This document shows positions 58,233 through 64,000 of a DNA stretch of 64,000 nucleotides, one piece after another. Made by a program: the position numbers and the translations under genes. This DNA is from JBGAPI01 sp044221335 (GTDB taxonomy: Bacteria; Pseudomonadota; Gammaproteobacteria; Xanthomonadales; Ahniellaceae): positions 38,353 through 102,352 of the forward strand of contig JBGAPI010000015.1 of assembly GCA_044221335.1 (NCBI GenBank). The letters are read 5' to 3'. Under the pieces are notes generated by a model. That model had not been told where the DNA came from. It saw only the letters and a list, made by a program, of their open reading frames with translations, and did no database searches. Every line of letters begins with the position of its first letter. Within the stretch, counting starts at the first letter, position 1.

Positions 58233-58610
58233 TCAGGGGCGAGGCTGGCTGGTCGCGAACAGATAGCGGTGGATCTTCCACGCGCCGGCCTCGCGCCGGA
58301 ACACGAACAGCTCGTTGTTGCCTTCGGTCACTTCCACGCCCGCGGCGAGGATCCGCGTTCGCCCGGCGGAACTGGTTCGCGCCCAGGCCCAGTCGCCCGC
58401 CTCTTCGATCTCGTGGATCTCGAAGCGGATCGCGAGCTTGATCGTGGCGAACACCTGCTCGTATCCGGCGCGCACGGCATCGCGGCCGACCAGGGCAGGT
58501 GCATGCTGCGGCATGAACACAGGCTTGTTGCCGTACAGGCCGAGAATCGTGTCGATGTCGTTGGTGTTGAGCGCGGTCTCGTAGGACCGCAGGACGGACA
58601 GGATGGACAT
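58233..58610 (-). CDS. SnoaL/NTF2-like (SgcJ/EcaC family) protein
   Basis: A 125-residue NTF2-fold protein. It begins with SVLRSYETALNTNDIDTILGLYG, continues VFMPQHAPALVGRDAVRAGYEQ, and ends with NNELFVFRREAGAWKIHRYLFA, all typical of the SgcJ/EcaC calcium-calmodulin-kinase-association-like branch. Such small proteins bind or isomerise a small hydrophobic ligand; the substrate here is unknown. It is divergent from a LysR regulator with a 116-base shared region, the usual layout of a LysR target gene, so the LysR protein probably controls it. Confidence 0.85.
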   Translation of the reverse strand: MSILSVLRSYETALNTNDIDTILGLYGNKPVFMPQHAPALVGRDAVRAGYEQVFATIKLAIRFEIHEIEEAGDWAWARTSSAGRTRILAAGVEVTEGNNELFVFRREAGAWKIHRYLFATSQPRP

Positions 58611-58663
58611 GGCGATACTCCGGGCGGGCCGCCGGGGTGGCGGGCTGTACGGCACTGTGCCCC

Positions 58664-58677
58664 TTTCGATTTCGAAA
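58664..58677. promoter_or_regulatory. Candidate LysR operator in the divergent region
   Basis: The palindrome TTTCGA-TT-TCGAAA lies midway between the divergent NTF2-like and LysR genes and is followed by GATAAT (58678-58683), a possible -10 element toward LysR. A second inverted motif TCTC-N6-GAGA lies at 58705-58718. Position and symmetry fit a LysR-type binding site, but the T-N11-A core is not exact. Confidence 0.5.
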
Positions 58678-58726
58678 GATAATGTGCGCAAGCAGTAAAC
58701 CTATTCTCATTTGCGAGAGGCCAAGA

Positions 58727-59605
58727 ATGGACCTCAACGGCGTCAGGATGTTCGTCAGCGTCGTCCAGGCGGGAAGCCTGTCGGCAGGCGCCGCGCGACT
58801 GGGACTGCCGCTGCCGACGGTCAGCCGGCGCATCCGTGATCTGGAGCGCCAGTTGAACGTGCAACTCCTGGAGCGGACGGTCCGCGGCACCCGATTGACC
58901 GACGCGGGCACTCGCTTGTACGAGCACGCCGGTCGCGGCATCGAGGCGCTGCTCGAGGCCGAGCAGTCCGTCATCCTCGGCCAGGCGCGGCTGCAGGGGC
59001 GATTGCGGTTGTCCGTGCCCCCGGCGTTCGAGCCGTGGTGGGACCTGCTGTCCCTGTTCCAGCAGCAATTCCCGGACATCCAGCTGAGTGTCTATTCCAC
59101 CGAGCGCCGCGTCGACCTCGTCGAGGATGGCATCGACGTAGCGTTGCGCGTCGGCGCGATCGTGCACGAGTCGATGGTGGCGAGGCAGGTGCTGACCTAC
59201 CGGCATGTGCTCGTGGGCGCCGCCACGCTGGTGGAGCGGCTTGGAGTACCCGGCACGGTGGATGCACTGCATCGCTTTCCATGCGCGGCCTGGTCTTCCG
59301 GCGCCAACAGCGCAGGCCGCTGGCAGCTCGGCGACGAGTCGATCGTGCCGCGAAGCATCCTGTCGACGAACGACTATGCGCATCTGCGAAAGCGCGCGCT
59401 GGCCGGGGACTTCGTGACCGAGCTGCCACCCTTCCTCGCGGCACCGGCCTTGCGCAGCGGTGAACTGGTCGCCTTGCTGCCGGACAGGCCGCTCCCCGAA
59501 ATGCGGGTCCATCTGGTCTATCCGTCGCATCGCCATCCCTCGGCGATCGTGCGGACGTACCTCGACTTCTGCGGCCGCCACGCACGATCGCTCGCTCACT
59601 GCTGA
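58727..59605 (+). CDS. LysR-family transcriptional regulator
   Basis: A 292-residue regulator. The N-terminal winged helix reads MDLNGVRMFVSVVQAGSLSA, then AARLGLPLPTVSRRIRDLER, then RTVRGTRLTDAGTRLYEHA, the standard pattern. Residues 90-290 form the two-lobed effector-binding domain (GRLRLSVPPAFEPWW, DGIDVALRVGAIVHESMVAR). It is divergent from the NTF2-like gene and likely controls it and itself. The ATG at 58727 begins the conserved domain; upstream sequence in the same frame is not conserved. The effector is unknown. Confidence 0.93.
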   Translation: MDLNGVRMFVSVVQAGSLSAGAARLGLPLPTVSRRIRDLERQLNVQLLERTVRGTRLTDAGTRLYEHAGRGIEALLEAEQSVILGQARLQGRLRLSVPPAFEPWWDLLSLFQQQFPDIQLSVYSTERRVDLVEDGIDVALRVGAIVHESMVARQVLTYRHVLVGAATLVERLGVPGTVDALHRFPCAAWSSGANSAGRWQLGDESIVPRSILSTNDYAHLRKRALAGDFVTELPPFLAAPALRSGELVALLPDRPLPEMRVHLVYPSHRHPSAIVRTYLDFCGRHARSLAHC

Positions 59606-59811
59606 CCTTCCGCGGGGGCGGCGGGTGGAGCCGGCCGATCCACCCGGTCCGCCGACAGGCGCGGCCTCAGGGGACTCGTGCCCCCTGGCCTTCCCGCCGC
59701 CAGGAACCTTCCGAAGATCCGGAATCCGCTCGCCGGCGCGCACTACGGAAGAACCGGTGGGGCGGGCCGGAAGCGACCGGATCCGGTCCGCACGGCAAAA
59801 ATCCGGTCGCC

Positions 59812-59843
59812 AAAAAAAAAACCGCGCGGGTTGCCCCGCGCGG
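59812..59843 (-). terminator. Strong intrinsic terminator of the TonB receptor gene
   Basis: On the minus strand CCGCGCGGG pairs with CCCGCGCGG (9-bp stem, 4-nt loop) and is followed by ten T residues (A10 on the plus strand, 59812-59821). It is the only classical rho-independent terminator in the window with a long T run and starts 27 bases after the receptor stop. Confidence 0.92.
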
Positions 59844-59869
59844 CTTTCATACAGCCTGGAAACCTGCGA

Positions 59870-62761
59870 TCAGAAGCTGACGGCGAGGTTGACCCAGTAG
59901 AAGCGACCCACCGTATCGAACGTGCGCTCGTCGGTGTTGCCGTTGAGCGTGTTGTTTTGATAGAGGATCGGCGGCTTCTTGTCGAACGCGTTGTCGATAC
60001 CGGCGGTCAGCTTGGCCTTCCACGGCTCGTAGAAGTAGCCACCCTGGACGTTGTGGTACGTCTGGGCGCCACGCTCGAACGTGCAAGCCGGATTGGTATC
60101 CGGATCCTGGCCCGGGCCGGCGTCGGCGCAGGTGTGAGTCTTGGGGCCGCCGACCACGAAGCCGTGGATGTAGCGGGTGGTCCAGGACGCTTCCCACGGA
60201 CCCTTGTTCCAGGTCACGTTGCCGAGACCGCGCCAGCGGCTGTAGTTGCCGAGGCCGCCGTTGGCGGACGACAGGAAGCTACCCGCCAGATGCTGGCGCG
60301 GGATCACGTTGCCGTCGGAGTAGACGCGGACGTTGTACTTGTCGATGTAGGTGGTGTCGACCGAGGTGCGGAAGCGACCGTAGTCGGTATCGAGCGAGTA
60401 CTTGAAGCCGATGTCCACACCCGCCGTGTCGGTGGTGCCGACGTTGGTGTTGAAGTCGAACAGGCGGATGATTTCGCCGTTCTCATCGCGGCTGAACAGG
60501 TTGCAGAACGAGCCCGAGCGCGCGCAGGCGTTCAGGATGTTCTGGGTGCCGATCGTGCCGATGGTGTCGGACAGCTGCACGCGCCACACGTCGACGGTGG
60601 TCGAGAAGCCCTGCAGCCAGCTCGGATCGTAGACGAAGCCCCAGGTGATCACCTGGCCCTGTTCCGGCTTCAGGCTGGCGGTGCCCTGATGGAACGCGGA
60701 GAGCTGCGTGTCGGTGGCGCTGAACGAGCCGTCGGTCGCGACGTTCTGGCAAGCGACAGGCAGAGGGGCGCCGGCCGTTCCCGGGCGGTAGCCATTGCAC
60801 GGATCGGTGAAGCCGTCCGACGACGCGAAGCGGCCGCCGAACAGGTCGACGATGCGCGGCGCGCGGAACACTTCGGCGACCGTGCCACGGATCAGCAGGT
60901 CGTCGATCACGCGCCATTCCAGGCCGATCTTGCTGTTGGTGGTGTTGCCCGAGGTGTCGTAGTCGGAGTAGCGGGTGCCGACGGTCAGGTTGACCGCCTT
61001 GGCGAAGGCGACGTCCTTGACGATCGGAACCAGCGCTTCACCGTAGACTTCCTTCGTCGTGATGTTGCCCGAGGTGGCCGCGGTGCAGGCTTCCGACGAG
61101 ATTTCGCAGGTGAAGTTCGAGTTGATGTTCGCCAGGAAGTCCGGCTTGAACGTGTAGTACTGCTTGCGGTACTCGACGCCGAACGCGGCGCCGACGTTGC
61201 CGGCCGGCAGCTCGAACAGGTCACCGGTCACGATGCCCTGGAAGTTCTGGAACTTGCTGCTGACGCGGTTGGTGGTGTTCGGGGCGATGGCCGCGAGCGC
61301 ATTCAGCTGGGCCTGACCGGCCGCGGTCGACGGATCCGGCGGGGCGCCGAAGAAGTCGATCGGGAGGCAGTTCGCGATCGGCGCGGACGGCGTGCCGCAA
61401 TGCGCACCGGTCGAGTCGACGTAGGACGGGCCGAGCGCGTCGATCAGACGCGAGGAGACGAGGTAGCCCGTGGTGGTCGCATCCTGGGTGTACTTGCCCC
61501 AGGTGTAGTTCGCGTCCCAGTTCCAGCCGGACTCGCCGAACGCGCCCTTCAGGCCGCCGGTCACTTCCTTGTAGTCCGTGCGGTAGTCGTACGTACGGTT
61601 GCCGATGCGCGAGAGGCGCAGGCGGCTGTCGATGATGTCGACGCCGAACGGGTTGTAGATGCTGTTGCGCGACAGCACCACGTTGTCGTTCGCCGGACGA
61701 CCGTCGAACGGCAGCGGCGCGATCTGCGACTTCGAGCGGGTGTTCTGCGTGTGCGCGGCACCGTAGAACTGCACGTTGTCGTTGATCTGGAAGTCACCCT
61801 TCACGAACAGACCGGCGCGTTCCTGCGGGGTCAGCTCGAGATTGCCCACGGCCTGATAGTTGAACAGGTCGGTGCCGTTGTCGAAGCAGCGGAAGTCGCC
61901 GATCGCGGTGCCCGGACGGTCCGAGCGGCGCGTCACCGCGACGTTGGTGCTGGTGCCCGAGCAGTTGATGCCGTTGGCCGCGGCCAACGTGCGCGGGATC
62001 GAGTAGCGGCCGGTGGTGGTGCGCGAGGAGCCGCCCTGGACCACGGAGCCCGAGTACAGGGTCAACGCGAAGAACGAGAACTTGCGGTCAGCCGCACGCA
62101 CTTCGTTCTGCTTGTTGTAGTTGAAGTTCACCATCAGGTTGGCGCGGTCGTCGCCGCCACCCCAGGTGAAGCTGGCGCCCTGGCGCTGGCCGTCGTCGTG
62201 ATCGGAAATGCCGTAGTTCAGCGTCGCTTCGGCGCCGTGCATTTCCTTCTTGGTGATGAAGTTCACCACGCCGCCGATCGCGTCGGAACCGTAGATGGCG
62301 GACGCGCCATCCTTCAGGATTTCCACGCGCTCGACCATCGAGACCGGGATCGAGTTGACGTCGTCGTAGGCGACGCGGCGGCCGTCGAGCAGCAGCAGCG
62401 TGCGCACTTCGCCGAGACCACGCAGCGACACGCGGGCGGCACCGTCGCCACCACCGTTGTTCACCTGCGGGTTGGTCGCAGCGCCCGACATCGAGGGGGC
62501 GGACTGCAGCAGATCGCCGATCGTCACCTTGCCGGTGCGCTCCAGCGCCTGCTTGTCGATCGCGAAGACCGGGGACGAGGTCTCGGTTTCGACGCGGCGA
62601 ACGCGCGAACCGGTCACCGTCATCGTGGTCAGCGTGGTCGGCTTGTCGCCTTCCTTGCTGTCCTGCGCGTGGGCGGGCACCCAAGCAATCGCCGTTCCGG
62701 AAATACCGAGCAGCAATGCCTGGCGAACGCCAACGGCGAGTGCGTTGGTTTTGGCTCTCAT
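59870..62761 (-). CDS. TonB-dependent outer-membrane receptor
   Basis: A 963-residue beta-barrel transporter. The signal peptide (LLLGISGTAIAWVPAHA, cleavage near residue 32) is followed by a TonB-box-like region (TTMTVTGSRVRR), a plug domain (ETSSPVFAIDKQALERTG, then GDLLQSAPSM, then DGRRVAYDDVNSIPVSMVER, then EILKDGASAIYGSDAIGGVV) and the 22-stranded barrel, ending with the aromatic terminus NLAVSF. It resembles the Xanthomonas/Caulobacter receptors for complex carbohydrates or other nutrients; no substrate-specific neighbour was found. The ATG at 62761 follows GGAG at good spacing. The barrel contains several Cys pairs in loops (for example CEISSEAC), unusual but seen in this group. It is monocistronic with a strong terminator. 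Confidence 0.93.
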   Translation of the reverse strand: MRAKTNALAVGVRQALLLGISGTAIAWVPAHAQDSKEGDKPTTLTTMTVTGSRVRRVETETSSPVFAIDKQALERTGKVTIGDLLQSAPSMSGAATNPQVNNGGGDGAARVSLRGLGEVRTLLLLDGRRVAYDDVNSIPVSMVERVEILKDGASAIYGSDAIGGVVNFITKKEMHGAEATLNYGISDHDDGQRQGASFTWGGGDDRANLMVNFNYNKQNEVRAADRKFSFFALTLYSGSVVQGGSSRTTTGRYSIPRTLAAANGINCSGTSTNVAVTRRSDRPGTAIGDFRCFDNGTDLFNYQAVGNLELTPQERAGLFVKGDFQINDNVQFYGAAHTQNTRSKSQIAPLPFDGRPANDNVVLSRNSIYNPFGVDIIDSRLRLSRIGNRTYDYRTDYKEVTGGLKGAFGESGWNWDANYTWGKYTQDATTTGYLVSSRLIDALGPSYVDSTGAHCGTPSAPIANCLPIDFFGAPPDPSTAAGQAQLNALAAIAPNTTNRVSSKFQNFQGIVTGDLFELPAGNVGAAFGVEYRKQYYTFKPDFLANINSNFTCEISSEACTAATSGNITTKEVYGEALVPIVKDVAFAKAVNLTVGTRYSDYDTSGNTTNSKIGLEWRVIDDLLIRGTVAEVFRAPRIVDLFGGRFASSDGFTDPCNGYRPGTAGAPLPVACQNVATDGSFSATDTQLSAFHQGTASLKPEQGQVITWGFVYDPSWLQGFSTTVDVWRVQLSDTIGTIGTQNILNACARSGSFCNLFSRDENGEIIRLFDFNTNVGTTDTAGVDIGFKYSLDTDYGRFRTSVDTTYIDKYNVRVYSDGNVIPRQHLAGSFLSSANGGLGNYSRWRGLGNVTWNKGPWEASWTTRYIHGFVVGGPKTHTCADAGPGQDPDTNPACTFERGAQTYHNVQGGYFYEPWKAKLTAGIDNAFDKKPPILYQNNTLNGNTDERTFDTVGRFYWVNLAVSF

Positions 62762-63082
62762 GTTGACTCCATTTGACTTGGTGAGACGACGTTTTTCGAC
62801 GCCCGTGCAGCGCCTACGTGGACGTGGCATCAAAGCGTCCCGACGTTCTAACGGTTTTTTTACGGCTTGTACAGTGCTCGACGTAGTTGGTGGCGATTGC
62901 GATGCCGTAATCCGCAGCCGCAAAACCCACGGAAATCAGCCGGATCCGGAGCGCGCCCGGACCCGGGGTTCGAAACGTGGGACCGGCGTCGATGCCGGAA
63001 ACGGGCGCGTCACGGGGTCGGCGTCGTGACGCCGGCGACGGGACGAGGAAAGCGACGCCGGATGGCGCCGCAGGAAGACCGC
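62762..63082. other. Intergenic region upstream of the TonB receptor
   Basis: No gene is seen. On the minus strand a T/A-rich stretch near 62845-62875 (TTAGAA with TGTACA upstream) may be the receptor promoter, but the match is weak. A short hairpin GGCGTC-GT-GACGCC near 63020-63033 lies after the end of the exported protein gene and may end its transcript. Confidence 0.4.
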
Positions 63083-64000
63083 CTACAGTTCCTGGCGGTA
63101 ATGAATATACGCGGTCTTCGGGGCCACCGATTCCCGAAGGCTATCGGGCGAGCCCGGGGGCACCGGCTCCAGCGGGCGCGCCATCAGGTTGCGCGCACCG
63201 AAGCTCAATTCCGCCGCCCACGGCAACCGCCATTCGAAGCCGAGGTCCAGGGTGGAGAAGCCGACCGTGCCGGTGACCGCCGGGACCGGCTGCACGACCC
63301 GGTTGATCAGGCTGCCCGAAAGGCTGCCGTGCGACACGCCGAAGCCGAACATCGACTGCGAACTGCTGTCGAGACTGGCGATGGTGTTGCGTTGCACGCC
63401 GGTGGACCAGTTGAGGCCCCAGGAGGGGCCCACCTGCCAGCGCGCATTCACCGCCATCGACTCGGACAGCAGCGGCGCCGGCCGGTTCGAGGTGGTGTAG
63501 ATCAATGGGGTCGCGACGCCGCCGTTCCCCCAGGGGAGCCAGGCGCCGCCATCGGCGCTGACACTGGACGCGGAGAGGCTGATCTCGGCCCGGGGCACGG
63601 CAAGCACGATCCGGCCGCCGATGTTGAGCGGCGCACGGAGCGGGCTCTGGCAGTCTGACCACAAGGGGGCGAGCCCGGACACGGCCGCGGAGCACGGCGC
63701 CGCCGGGTCGTCCGCGGCATCACGCCGGATCGGGGCCACCATCACCCGGACCGGCATTCGCCCGAGGGCGAATCCGGAGACGCGCGCGGCCTCGCCGTCC
63801 TGCGCCAGCGGCGCGAGGACCAAGGGAGAATTCGGAGTGTCGGACTTCTCGACCGCGAGCCAGTCGCCGTCGCCGAGCAGACGCAGCCGGGTTGCAGTTC
63901 CGGAGTCGGCGGCGCCCGCGCCGGCGGCGGCGGCAGAGAACGCCAACGCCAGCAAACACTGGCTGTAGGTCTTCCTGCGCTGGCACGGGGCTTTGTTCAT
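63083..64000 (-). CDS. Exported protein of unknown function
   Basis: A 305-residue protein whose ATG lies at the very edge of the window (63998-64000). It has a signal peptide (RRKTYSQCLLALAFSAAAAG, cleavage near residue 31). The second half is a series of amphipathic beta-strands (NWSTGVQRNTIASLDSS, FGVSHGSLSGSLINRVV, TLDLGFEWRLPWAAELSFGA), suggesting a small outer-membrane barrel, and the end is YIHYRQEL. No family is recognised. It is encoded 322 bases upstream of the TonB receptor on the same strand; a functional link is possible but not shown. An earlier start outside the window cannot be excluded. Confidence 0.7.
   Translation of the reverse strand: MNKAPCQRRKTYSQCLLALAFSAAAAGAGAADSGTATRLRLLGDGDWLAVEKSDTPNSPLVLAPLAQDGEAARVSGFALGRMPVRVMVAPIRRDAADDPAAPCSAAVSGLAPLWSDCQSPLRAPLNIGGRIVLAVPRAEISLSASSVSADGGAWLPWGNGGVATPLIYTTSNRPAPLLSESMAVNARWQVGPSWGLNWSTGVQRNTIASLDSSSQSMFGFGVSHGSLSGSLINRVVQPVPAVTGTVGFSTLDLGFEWRLPWAAELSFGARNLMARPLEPVPPGSPDSLRESVAPKTAYIHYRQEL

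Noticed and set aside
59775..59788. GACCGGATCCGGTC palindrome as a regulatory site
   Set aside because: It lies between two gene ends, downstream of both LysR and the TonB receptor, where no promoter is expected; probably chance or part of the terminator region.

Overview
The window is very GC-rich DNA, densely packed on both strands, and looks like a chromosomal segment of a gammaproteobacterium of the Xanthomonadales (Lysobacterales). I infer this from the gene content and order: fis next to purH, ampE, hemJ, a metX-metB operon behind a SAM-I riboswitch, type B L31, an orphan CDGSH/RND-adaptor pair, a large TonB receptor, and many hybrid kinases. No rRNA, tRNA, CRISPR, phage or intact insertion sequence was found.

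Layout. 1-9.8 kb: end of a class A penicillin-binding protein, a nucleotidyltransferase-like protein, gltA, rpmE (type B), gmk, ampE, a channel-like membrane protein, an AraC regulator, an Mpo1-like protein, panE and an LplT/PlsC fusion. 10-17.8 kb: a TPR protein, an RsbW-like ATPase, a truncated dusB, a CDGSH protein with an RND adaptor lipoprotein, purH, fis and hemJ. 17.9-26 kb: a FimX-like degenerate GGDEF/EAL protein, a BarA-type hybrid kinase, a YafK-type L,D-transpeptidase and prfC. 26.3-30.9 kb: an ECF sigma/anti-sigma pair, then the methionine operon and a DUF3052 protein.

31.3-47.4 kb is a continuous signalling island. A 1598-codon frame holds two complete hybrid kinases. It is followed by a compact Pil/Chp-like chemosensory operon (PilG-like, PilH-like and CheW-like proteins, an OprB-type porin, a dCache chemoreceptor, and a CheA-CheW-REC hybrid), then a lone receiver, a lone Hpt protein and a convergent OmpR-type regulator. 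No CheR or CheB is present. The order suggests one multi-step phosphorelay and chemosensory unit in which a nutrient porin is co-expressed with its receptor.

48-64 kb: a rubrerythrin/Fe-S oxidoreductase/DUF3501/membrane-protein group, a thioester-containing alpha-2-macroglobulin, a GlsB-like membrane protein, a divergent NTF2-like/LysR pair, a TonB-dependent receptor with a strong terminator, and an unknown exported protein.

Three families of dispersed palindromic repeats occur. Class 1 supplies the TAG stop codon of four neighbouring genes, and at a fifth gene (dusB) the stop has been lost. Class 2, a roughly 105-120 bp inverted element, occurs in six near-complete copies and one half copy; some of these bracket the CDGSH/adaptor operon and the sigma/anti-sigma operon. 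Class 3 forms one long inverted pair upstream of prfC.
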